NCBI RefSeq assembly: GCF_000151315.2
Contig: NW_011887292.1
Location: forward strand, 1,492,690-1,556,689
Source: Capsaspora owczarzaki ATCC 30864
Taxonomy: Eukaryota; Opisthokonta; Filasterea
DNA: 64,000 bases
Direction: 5' to 3'
A model generated the notes under the pieces. It was not told where the DNA came from and searched no databases. It saw nothing but the letters and a program-made list of their open reading frames with translations. The translations under genes and the position numbers were made by a program. Each line of letters begins with the position of its first letter. Positions within the stretch are counted from its first letter, which is position 1. Positions 21,253 to 31,168 of the stretch are shown here, in pieces.

Positions 21253-22841
21253 TCATACAGGCCGCCCGAAAAGTGTCATGGTGATTGACTCTTTGCAGTC
21301 TTGCAGCCGGACCTTCTTGTTAACCATATAGTTGGCTCCAAACCGCGTTACGAGGATTTGGTGGAAGTGCCGCGGGGCGTACAACGAGTGAGGGCCGAAA
21401 GGAACTTTGACTGGCGGAAAGAAATCCTCCACCAAAAAGTCGCCTCCGTGGACAAAGCGCATCTTTTTCTGGTCTTCCAGCTCAAAATAGTGGAAGCTGT
21501 CAATGTGTGGACTGAGCGTGTCTACACCTAGAGACCGATCATATACGCGCAGCACGTAGCACCCGTCGTTGTATTGCATCTGTGAGATGAGCCACGGGTG
21601 GCTCTGGAAGAGATCGTACGCCCGCTTGAGGTCCTTGTGCAAAATGTTGATATCGACGTCCGAGTCGTGTGGCAGCATGCCCTGGTTTCGTGCGGCGCCC
21701 AGTAGTGTCCCTTGGTCGAGAAAGTATGGAATATCGTGTTCTTCATACAACCGCGCCACCTCTCCGACTGTTGGAGTTGTGTTTTGTGACAGCAAGTCAG
21801 GGAGGATGACGAAACGCAAGTGAGTGATGGACATCCAAGCATCGAGGAGGACAAGCAGCTGATGGTGTAAAGTAGCAGCATTTTGGAGCAAAGCACGCTG
21901 ACGACGCTCAAAGGGACGACTACGCGCAGAGACACACACATTCATGACGACTGGATTGTGCATCGAGGCACGCGTCCCACAATTCATCCCCACCCCACCC
22001 CCTCCTGCTCCTTGAGCCCCACAGCCACAGCCACGAGCAAGTCAAAAGGAACACGAGCGAGCGAGCGAGCATTAAAAAAAAAAAAAAGTAGGTGGCGAAA
22101 GCAACACCTCTGCGCGCTCTGGGAACGCGTCGAGCTCACACGGCGACCTCCTTGTATAGAATGAAAAGGAGGGTTGAAGCATCGGCGCACACCGAGACCG
22201 AGCCGGGCGCCGTGACAGAGAACACAGCAAGCGTCAGAAAGAAGGAAAAAAAAAAAAAAAAAAAAGCAAAAAAAAAAAAAAAAAAAAGCCACGGCGCAAA
22301 AAAAAAAACAAAAAGGACCGCCTTGGCTCGCTCTGCTGCTGCGGCTGATGTGGAGCGATGCGGAGGGTTGCTGTGCAAAGAAACAAAGAGACAGCAAAGC
22401 TATGGCGCGAGTGCGTGCGGCGGTGGAGGCGGGGAAAGAGGCGACCGCAAGGCATCAGGCGTTTTTTTTCTTTCTGTTTTTTAACAGCAAGCCGAACACA
22501 CATTTCCCCAAACCCCCACGCCTCCCACGGCATCCGAGTACGCACAGGGCTCAAGCAGCGGTGGCAACAAGAACAGCGCTAGTTGCCCACGAAACCGTCA
22601 ATCCAAAAAGACAAACCACGTTCACACCAACGCAAGAAACGAAAAAGCAGGAAGAAGAAGGTTGTTCCAAAAAACAAAACCGACCAATTTTGTAGACCGA
22701 GTCTTGATAGAACTTTGGCGTTGTGCAGTCATTGACCATCATCCAGTAGATGGCGAGGATCCAGTTGTAAAAGTAGCAGCAGAGGACAAGAAGCACTGCG
22801 AGCGTCGTCACGACGCGCGATCGCGTCAGCAACCGAGCCAT
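21253..22841 (-). CDS. LicD/fukutin-family type II membrane protein (internal exons unresolved)
   Basis: The C-terminal exon (stop at 21253, running back to at least about 21810) carries the LicD nucleotidyltransferase-like signature: IPYFLDQGTLLGAARNQG followed by PHDSDVDI, where the DxDxDI-type acidic residues should bind metal. The start exon is inferred from the ATG at 22841. It codes for a short basic N-terminus followed by one hydrophobic segment (VVTTLAVLLVLCCYFYNWIL), a signal anchor placing the catalytic domain in the Golgi lumen. Between them the DNA is rich in A runs (22237-22310), which are T runs on the sense strand and look like introns. LicD enzymes transfer phosphocholine; fukutin and FKRP transfer ribitol phosphate onto alpha-dystroglycan. 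The substrate here is unknown. Confidence 0.65.
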
Positions 22842-23013
22842 GAGCGTGAGAGTTGTTTGTTAGGGTTGTGGCGGGTCAGGGAGAAGTAAGTATGGCTGGG
22901 AAAAAAAAAAGTGAGAGGAAATTATGAAGAAAAAAAAACTGAGACTGCGACTGAGGCTGGGAGTGAGACTGAGAGTGAGACTGGTGAGGGTAATTACAAG
23001 GACAGGGATTTGA

Positions 23014-23132
23014 TTAGATTGGAAGTGGAGAAGTTAGCGGAGGCGGCGCATCTTTAGTCATTTTGAAGAAACCGTCGTTCTTGGTCATGAAAAAGCTGGG
23101 CATCCACCCTTTGTCATGGACGGGTATGTTCA
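23014..23132 (-). CDS. possible terminal exon of an unrecognised small gene
   Basis: The minus strand reads NIPVHDKGWMPSFFMTKNDG and on to a TAA at 23014-23016, preceded by an AG acceptor at 23133-23134. Composition is coding-like and unlike the neighbouring low-complexity DNA. A 25-nt upstream exon (23337-23313, IDFNASTP) would join in phase, but such a micro-exon is weak evidence. I could not trace a start codon and do not recognise the protein. Confidence 0.35.
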
Positions 23133-23915
23133 CTGATGATCCCAATATTCCGAAAAGGTAAAAAGCGTGATAGCAAGTGGTTGGTGCAAAGAGGGAGGTC
23201 AGTAGCCTGACTGAGTGGACGAGGTACCAAAAAAACCAAAACGACGCTCTTTCTTTTGTTGTTGTTTTTTGTTTGGTTGATGTGTTAGGGACCTCTCATG
23301 CAGATCTCGAACCTGGAGTTGAAGCGTTGAAGTCAATCTGCAACAAAACAAAATGGGGTTTGTGTGTTTGCGCCGTAGCATCATTTCCTTTGGTGACTCG
23401 CTCTGGCTGTAGGCTCCTGTTGTTTCCTTGTGAGTAGATTTGGTTGTTTTTTTTTTTTTCGGTGTGCTATTCTTGCTCCTCGCGCGTGCGTTTACGAGCT
23501 GACCCAAGAGAGCTGGTGTCAGCGTACCCTCGTTGCCGCTATTTCGCCTCACCCCATCCTCGCCCTCCCTCCTCCTCCTCCTCCTTTTCCCTATTTTCGT
23601 CGTCTGGCTTTGTCATTATTTTGTGAGCTGCCTTGCCTCCTTTTTTTGGGTGTCGTTTGGTGCGTTCGTGGCCACACACTCGGCTTCAACAACGCGACGA
23701 TTCAAAAACACAACGATGGCCACAAACGATCGGTTTCATCCGTAATGTTGACGTCAGAGCGGATTTGCCTTTAAAAGGGCGGCCTGTTTCGCATTTTTGA
23801 TTCTTCACTCCTCTTTTATTGTTGCTTCAGTCTGCGTTGACATTGTCAGCAAAGCCCTGCCTTACAAGTTTCACACACGAGCTACACACACCAAGTCAGC
23901 TTCCCCCTTCAAACC
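23133..23915. other. upstream region of the SPFH gene
   Basis: 783 bp with T runs and no clear gene apart from the possible micro-exon at 23313-23337. A TTTAAAAG element near 23771-23778, about 140 bp before the SPFH ATG, could be a TATA-like core element. Parts may be 5' exons of the minus-strand gene ending at 23014. Confidence 0.4.
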
Positions 23916-25987
23916 ATGGGCTTCAAAACTATCATCGAAGGCCAGCGTGTAAGGACCCAACTTTGTTTTTTTTTTTTTGTTTTTTTTTTTTTTTTTTGCT
24001 TTTGGTTTAAATCTCACTGTGGCTCAACTCCCTCGCTTGTTGCCGCTGCGCTCGGATGTCCTTGTTTGCTTTGCTCGATAGGCCATCATCACCAACGTGC
24101 AAGGTCGCTCCACGATCGTCGAGGGCCCCACTCGGGTATGTGCACAGACTCTGCCTTTTGTTTTTTCATTTTTCAAATTCCTGCCCCTCCTGCTAAACCC
24201 ACACCCCCTCCTTTGACTTGTCTCGTTGTGCCTCGTCTGGTCTTGTCGGTCGTATCTCATCTTCCTGTCGTCATTGACACACTCCATCCATCACAGGTCT
24301 TCCTCTTCCGCAAGCAGTTCCGCCTGCTCAACCGCTACATTGCGGATCAGTCGCACTACCTTGTCATTCGCTACCACGACGGTAATGTCAAGCACACTCA
24401 GGGGTACGCACAGCTCATTTCTCTTGTCGATGGTTGATATTGTCATTACGATGGATGGCGGGGGCGGCGCGTTCAGGTGTGATGCGGTTTGTTCGATTTT
24501 TGGCTGATTCATTGTCGCATTCTTTTCTTTGTCTGTTTCCCTTCTACTTTGCACAGCCCAACCTCCGAGTTTGGCAACCCAATTGAGCACGAATCAATTC
24601 AAGTCATGCCAGTCATTTCGTTGGACGCCAACGAATGCCTCGTCGTGTACAAGCAGAACGATACCAACAAGGTGCTTCGTCGGATTGTGACTGGCCCTCA
24701 GCTCTTTGTTCCTGCACCCAGCGAGTGGCTGCACGACTTTGTTTGGCACGGATCTGCTCCAAACGACAAGGCGCACAAGATTCCCGGAGCCACCAAATTC
24801 ACCAAGCTGCGAGTGAGTCCTGCTGCTTCTGCCAAACCAAAAATGTCATGTTGCAAATTCATACCGTGCTGTCCAACTCACTCACGTTCCAACCTTCCAG
24901 ACTGTTCCAGACCAGTTCTACTTTAACGTGCGGGATGTCCGCACTGCCGACGATGCCCTCATCACCGTCAAGCTCATGCTGTTCTTCGAGCTCACCGACA
25001 TTGAGACCATGCTCAACACCACCCACGACCCTGTTGCGGACTTTATCAACTCGAGCACCGCCGATGTCATTGCGTTTGCCTCGCAGCTGACCTATGAGCA
25101 GTTCTTGGAGAACACTGGTAAAGTTTGCAAGGCTGTTTTTGGTGTTCTTTCCTCGTCGTTCTCGCTGGTCTGGTAAAGTATGCAAGGCTGTTTTTTGGTG
25201 TTCTTTCCTCGTCGTTCTCGGTGGTCGGCTCACCCGAAATTGAGAGCTACAAGCAACTTGTCACTCGTGCTCAGCGCATTGGCTACAACATGACCAAGGT
25301 TGAGAGCTACAAGCAACTTGTCACTCGTGCTCAGCGCATTGGCTACAACATGACCAAGGTACTGTACTGGTTGCTGATTGTCTGCTTGTTGTCATGAACA
25401 TGGTCGTATGTCCTCAAACTCATCCAAAAACGCGCCCAACATCAAACAAAAAAACGCAGGTCGTCTATCGTGGATACCACGCCAGCGACAACCTCCAGGC
25501 AATGCACGACAGCGCCATTCAAGCTCGCACACGTCTGCGCCTGGAGGCCGAGACTGAGGCCCAAAAGCAAGAGTTGGCCGATCTCAAGACCCACCGCGAG
25601 CTGGAACGCAACCGAAACATGCAAAAGATCGCCCGCGAGGATGCTGATCACAAAATCGCCATGGAGCGTGATGTCCAGAAGGCTCGCCTTGAAGCCGCGG
25701 CCAAGCAGCACGAGCAAGACCTCCAACAAAAGCTCAAGAACCAGGAGCTCGAGTTGGACATTAAGGCGCGAATCTCGACGCTCGACATTGAGTCTGACCG
25801 CAAGAAGCACGAGCTCACTCTTGAGATGCAGCAGCGCACGAATCAAGACAAGGCTGCCTTCTTTGAAAAGCTGCTCAAGATGGATGTCGACCTCACCAAA
25901 TACTTGGTCTCCCAGTATCAACACCCTGATCGTATCATTCGCGTTGACGGCGTTCCTTCCGGCAACGTTCATGTCCATGAAAATTAA
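23916..25987 (+). CDS. SPFH/Band 7-like protein with long coiled coil
   Basis: Exons 23916-23948, 24082-24135, 24297-24403, 24557-24812, 24901-25117, an exon containing the 60-bp duplication (ending at 25298 or 25358), and 25460-25987. The N-terminal half has vault-shoulder/SPFH-like strands (GRSTIVEGPTR, VFLFRKQFRLLNRYIADQS, DANECLVVYK, VTGPQLFVPAPSEWLHDF) and DALITVKLMLFFELTDIE. The C-terminal half is a charged coiled coil beginning ARTRLRLEAETEAQKQEL, as in flotillin, prohibitin and major vault protein. I infer a membrane-microdomain or cage-forming scaffold; the subfamily is not recognised. The exon after 25117 lacks a usable AG acceptor in the required phase where coding resumes (about 25226), just where two tandem duplications lie, so the assembly or the gene is disturbed there. 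Confidence 0.7.
25115..25225 (+). repeat. 55-bp tandem duplication across a splice donor
   Basis: Two copies, 25115-25169 and 25170-25225, each beginning CTGGTAAAG and including the donor GTAAAG. They differ by two substitutions and one T in a homopolymer. Confidence 0.9.
25241..25360 (+). repeat. 60-bp in-frame tandem exon duplication
   Basis: Two identical 60-bp copies, 25241-25300 and 25301-25360, coding for ESYKQLVTRAQRIGYNMTK plus one residue. Each copy ends AAGGT, so both offer a potential splice donor. Use of the first donor would remove the duplicate from the mRNA. Confidence 0.92.
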
Positions 25988-26150
25988 GGCCAACCGAAAA
26001 AATATTCTTCAATTCTAGCTTGTTTGTTGCATGTGCGGTTTCGTTTCTTTGTTTTCGTTTCTTTGTGTTGTTGGATTATTTTGGCGCCGTCGTCGAATGC
26101 TGTCCTTAAGTTGCGATTGTAAATGAATCTCGATGTGTAAGCAAAAGGTA

Positions 26151-26210
26151 CATTTTCTATTTCTTTGACAGAAACTGTCGCATTTTCTATTTCTTTGACA
26201 GAAACTGTCG
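26151..26210 (+). repeat. 30-bp tandem duplication
   Basis: Two identical 30-bp units, 26151-26180 and 26181-26210, in the 3' flank of the SPFH gene. This is the third short tandem duplication within 1.1 kb. Confidence 0.9.
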
Positions 26211-26316
26211 CTTGTTGAAATTACAATGGAACCAAAATCTTCTTGCAAATGTTTTAAAAAAAAAAAGTCAACCAGCCAAAAAAAGAAAAATGCCATCATA
26301 ACTTCTTCTTCACCAC

Positions 26317-27125
26317 CTATGCAGATGGCAACCACCCAAGGCGATGCTCAGATGCCGCATAGTTCAACGGACTTGCACCACCAAGGAAGACGGGGAGACT
26401 GTCCGCCGGCACTTGGGCGCGGAGCTCTTTCTGCGAAACAAAGTGGATCTTCTGGATGGTCTTTTTGCTGAGGAGCGATCGGACGGCGTACCAGCATGCA
26501 TTGAACATCCAGGGCGCATCGACCAGATAGCAAGCACCCAAGCGCTCCGGGTAGTAGCTGGAGAGCAACGAGAACATGTCGCGGGTCAACTGCACATCAT
26601 TGTTCGCCATCGAGTAACCGCGAAAGTCAATCACCAGGGTGAAGGCCTCGCTATTGGGAGCAACGCCATTGCCACTTGTTGTCAAAGGGTCTGCGGGTGC
26701 AAACAAGGCGTCGTTGTACGCCTTGGAGGAGGTGGCCGTCTCAACGAAAAGAACGACCATTCGCAAAAACTTTTGTGCGTCCGTCTTCTCTGGAAGATTT
26801 TTGGCAATCGAGAACACAATGATGGGCCGCCCGAGCTGATCGCGCTTGTGGAAAAACATGGTGCCCTTCACAAGCTCGCTTGCTACGTCGGCCGGCGTGG
26901 TCAAGTGAGGCCGAAACACATCATACCATGAAAAGAACTTTGAGTACATTTCTGTTGCGCGCCGACTGTCGTAATCGCGAGCGCGCAGAAAGCGCGTGAG
27001 CGTGGTGTCGTCCATAGGTGCATACTCGGGCTCGTACTTGGTTGGTAGCGCGCCGGCTGCGTGACTGTGGTGCTTGCCGTGATGCGGATGATGATGTGAG
27101 TGATGCGAGTTATGCGAATGGGTGT

Positions 27126-27160
<35 letters not shown>

Positions 27161-28995
27161 TGGAAATCGCGCTCGTGTTGCTGTCGAAGCTGAACGGCCG
27201 CTGTGCGCAGGGCCAACAGTGCATTCAATCGAACTTCTTCTTCCTTGGAGGGAGCCTCGGCATCGAAAAACTCGTCTTCATCGTCGTCCTCTTCGTCCAA
27301 GTCTCGCACGTCCGAGTCAAGCATGCGGGAACCGTCGGCCTCCAAATCAGCCGCTGCAGCATGGTCATCCTGACGAACACTGTCTGCCGAGGTGCGTCTT
27401 GGTAACGATGCATGTTGTAGCGACGCAGCAGAAGAGGAAGAAGAGGTCGCAGCACCTGCAGCGGAAGAAGAGGCAGATGACAAAGGAGCCACGACAGCTG
27501 CAGAGGTGGAGGAGGCAGCAGCAGCAGCGGCGGCAGCGGCGGCGGCGGCGACAGAGGCGGCAGAGGCGGCAGAGGCGGAGGCGGCAGCAGCAGCAGCATT
27601 CTGCTGGTGACGTTGAGCATGTTGTTGTGGATCGTGGTGCTGATGCTGTTGTTGGGAATGCGGCTCGGCCATGTCGCTTCCACTCGTGCTACCTGGAGTA
27701 TTCCGCCTTCGTGACGCAGCAGAGATGGAAAACTGCCGCATGCGCGCGCGATGGCGATTCTTCATGTCCTGGAGCTCGTCGTACTTTTCGGTGAGCAAGC
27801 CCAGTTCGACGCCCGTCTTTCGAAGCTCGCTGTGGATCTGATTCAGCGACTGCCGCTCGGGATCGTTTGCCAACCGCGTGGCCCATGTCGTTGAGAGCCG
27901 TTCGAGCGCACCATTCACGCCGTGGAACTTGCTCATGACGGCACCCGACGTTGCGGCGAACGTGTCGCTATGCCGCGTTAAGGCGTCGACATCGACTGTT
28001 GCCTGGCCTTCGACAGCAGCCACATAGCTCGATGGCTTTGTAGACGCCTCAATGTCGCCAAGAGCCTGCAGCAGTTGGCCCGCGACGCCCAGCAGCGACT
28101 CAAACTGCGCGCGGAGTGCTTCTGGGTAGAGCGCCGGGTTGTCCTCATGCGGCGAGCTGCCATCGCGGCCAACAGCACCACCAGCTCCCCCTGCGCCTCC
28201 TCCAAGCAACAGAGACGCACTTTGTCCGCCCAGGCCTGTCGAGAAGGCGGTGGACGAGCTGGAGGCGGCCTGCGACCCGGCCGGCTGCGCGCTCACAATC
28301 GCGCCGCTGGACGACGAGGCTGCAGCAGCTGCTGCCGTAGCGGCGGCGGCCACAGAGCCAGCTTGCTTGAGCGTCTGCAGGGCTTGGACCCACTGGACCC
28401 AGTCCGAGTCCGTATCGGTGCGCAGGTGGAAGGCCTGAACGAGATCGCGCAATATGATGAAGCGCGTTCGGTTTGGCTGCCGACCCGCCGAGCCTGCGTC
28501 CGCCGCGCCGCTGCCGCCCGTGCCGGTGCCTCCGTTTGCTGAAGCCGTCGGGCTTGGGCTCGTCAGACCGGCCTGGTGGGGTGCGGACGACGGCCCAGAC
28601 GCAGACGCGGACGCGGACAACGGCCACAATGGAGCGGCATTGGACGCGTCGGCGCTGGGCGACATGGCCATCGCCTCGAGCGCGTGCTGCGGCTGACTAG
28701 GGTGGGCACTGTGAGGATGCGTCTGGTGCTGATGTTGGTTGGCGTGGTGGTGCGGGTCTGCTGGCCCTGATGCAAAGGCGATGGCTGGAACACCGCCGCC
28801 TTGGAGCTCAAGCACCGTCCCTGCTGCAGCCACGTTGATCGAGCCCCGGCAGCCCTTGCCGACATCGTTGCGAGACAGGTGGTACGACAGAATGCCAGAG
28901 CGGGAGAGGATAAAGTAGCGCTTCTGCCACCCGTCCACAAAGTTGGTCCACTTGAGCAGCGGGCCCGAAATGATGGCACCGCGCTCGTCCGTCAT
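26317..28995 (-). CDS. PH domain plus Sec14 (CRAL-TRIO) lipid-binding protein
   Basis: Apparently a single exon of 892 residues; upstream in-frame codons lack conserved sequence, so the ATG at 28995 is preferred. An N-terminal PH domain opens with ISGPLLKWTNFVDGWQKRYF and closes with DSDWVQWVQALQTLKQ, interrupted by a His/Ala/Ser-rich insertion. A helical middle follows (VNGALERLSTTWATRLANDP), then long Ala, Ser and His tracts and an acidic stretch. The C-terminal Sec14 domain starts LTRFLRARDYDSRRATEM and continues FFHKRDQLGRPIIVFSIAK, TLVIDFRGYSMAN and YPERLGACYLVDAPWMF. Such proteins move or sense phosphoinositides or other lipids at membranes. A PH-before-Sec14 order with an OSBP-like PH domain is uncommon, and I do not know a named orthologue. 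Confidence 0.85.
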
Positions 28996-29224
28996 CGTTC
29001 GCCCTTCTTCTCCCCGCTTTCGACTGCAGTGAGGTTGGACAATGACAAAGGACAGGAAGAAGAAAGGACTGAACCATTGAATGACCAAAAAAAAAAACGA
29101 TGGATGCACACCTCAGTCGCTCATTCAACTCGTGAACTGCTCGTCATTGAAAAACGCTGGTCAAGTTGGTTTTGTTGGTTTTGTATTGCGTGGAACACGA
29201 ACGCACAACAACAAAATGGCGGCA

Positions 29225-30747
29225 CTACATCTTGGCACCAAGCAAATCCGTCACAACACCACCGGTAAGCGACTCGGCAATCTCCTCGAGAGCAGTCTCA
29301 GCCTGCTCGCGGGTCAGCAGGGCGACCGTGCGGAAGAGCTTGAGTTGCGTGTCGTGCAGCGAGCGCTTCACTCCCGAGGTGCCGCTTGCAGTGACTGGCA
29401 GCGCAAAGGTATAGGACATGGACGCGTGCTTGACAAAGATCTCGTCTTCCGGGTTGACGTACTCGAGTGGAACGCTGGCGTCGGGCTTGGAAATGACAAT
29501 GTTGGCGCGCTTTGGCTTGGCAGCAGGCTTCTTGCCTGACGCTGCGGCAGCGGCTGCAGACTCGGCCTCGACTTCGTCGTTGAGAAGCGGCAGGTCCTTG
29601 TACGCCTTCATGACAAACAGGTAGTGGGAAAAGTCGAATGCTTCGCCGTCCTCGAGCGCGAGCTTGATTTGCTGATGCAGCGAGGCGTGCAGCGGAGGCG
29701 CAAGTTGGAAGGGAATGTTAATAAAGCGCTCGTTGATAATCAGGCCGACATGGCCTTGGCTGCCTTCCAGAATCGGGGCGAGGCGAGTCGCCATGTTGTT
29801 TGGTGCATTCGCGCACTTGGACAGCACATAGTGGCGTATTTGCTTGATGCAATCCAGTTCCTGTTCAAAAGAGTAAGGTCAGCAATGTACATCAACAAAC
29901 CAAGACAGAAACACACGCGCAGAGCAGAGGGCCCCCAAAAAACCCAAAAGCGTTGCCACCTTTCACACTCAAAAAAAAAAAAAAAAAAAAAAAAACCCTC
30001 GCGTTGCCGAACGCCACATACCTTGTGTGTTTGCATATTAATCACGGACATGACACCGTAAATTTCGCCGTAGGCATCCACCACCTTGATGACGCTTCCA
30101 ATGTCTTGCTGGGCAGCCTGTGCGAAGAATTGGACAAAACGAACCTGAGCTCGAACGGAAACCATTACATACAAAACCACGAGCGTAATCTGCAACACAT
30201 ACCTGTGCCACAACAGTGTCGGCAATCTCTGACGTGTTGATGGTATTCACTCCAAGGAACCAGTGCTCCAAGATGGCCTTGATGCCGAAAAAGTCGGCTT
30301 CTTCGGGACCGACCGCGTCAAACTCGACCTGGATCTCTTCCTACCATCGCAATCCAAAAGTCGGGAACGAACAAACAATCCGCCATGGATGAGAACCAGC
30401 GTTCCAATAATCCCTTTCTGTGGCAAAGTGCATCAAAAACAAGCCCAGTAGCACTGCTGTCGCGCAGCCCACCGCCGCAGGATCGAGAGCGAGCATCTCT
30501 TCTTACGTCTGGTCCAACAAGCTCCTCCATGCCATCCTCATCGGCGCCATCGTCCTGACCATTGTCATCGTCGTCCTCGGCATCATCGTCGTCGTCGGCA
30601 TTGTCAGCATCGTCCTCGTCTTCGCTCGCTTGGTCTGCGCTGGCCTTCTTGCCACGAGCACCTCGTGGAGCTGCAGCAGCGAGATCAGCGTGCTTTGCTC
30701 CAGCCGACGCTGCGGACGACTTTTGCTTGCCAGCGCCACCAACTGAG

Positions 30748-30778
<31 letters not shown>

Positions 30779-30983
30779 ACGACGACGACGACGACGTCGA
30801 GGGAGCCGCGGCGGACGACGAGGAGCGCGTCGGTGCAGCATCAAACTCTGGCTCGCTGTCCGATGTGTGGTACCCAGCGTCGTCGTCCTCGTCCTTGGAC
30901 GGGTTGCGTTTCGATGTGCGGGCCTTGGTGCGACGGCCTTCGTCGCTCTCCGATGCCGGGCGTTTCGTTGGTCGGGCAGACAT
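29225..30983 (-). CDS. BCCIP: BCCIP-family protein (Bcp1-like)
   Basis: Exons 30983-30507, 30340-30203, 30117-30022 and 29860-29225, all phase 0, giving 448 residues. The N-terminal about 155 residues are disordered: basic, then Ser and Asp/Glu runs. The conserved body begins IQVEFDAVGPEEADFFGIK and AILEHWFLGV, followed by QDIGSVIKVVDAYGEIYGVM, HVGLIINERFINIPFQLAPP, the YLFVMKAYKD helix and a C-terminal KLFRTVALLTREQAE. Human BCCIP binds BRCA2 and p21; yeast Bcp1 chaperones ribosomal protein Rpl23 and acts in nuclear export. Either role is inferred from family. A 24-base A run in the last intron is a T run on the sense strand. Confidence 0.92.
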
Positions 30984-31168
30984 GTGAGTGTAGCCAACAG
31001 GAACGCAAAAATGAAGTGAAATAGCAGACTGAGCTGGCGAGAGGTGAAATTTAATCAGAATACAACACACCCAAAAACACGCATACGACGAGCTCGCACA
31101 ATGAATCTTGCAGGGAGATGGGTGAGGAAAAGGGGGAAAAGTTTGGCACACTGGCAACAAAAATGCGC

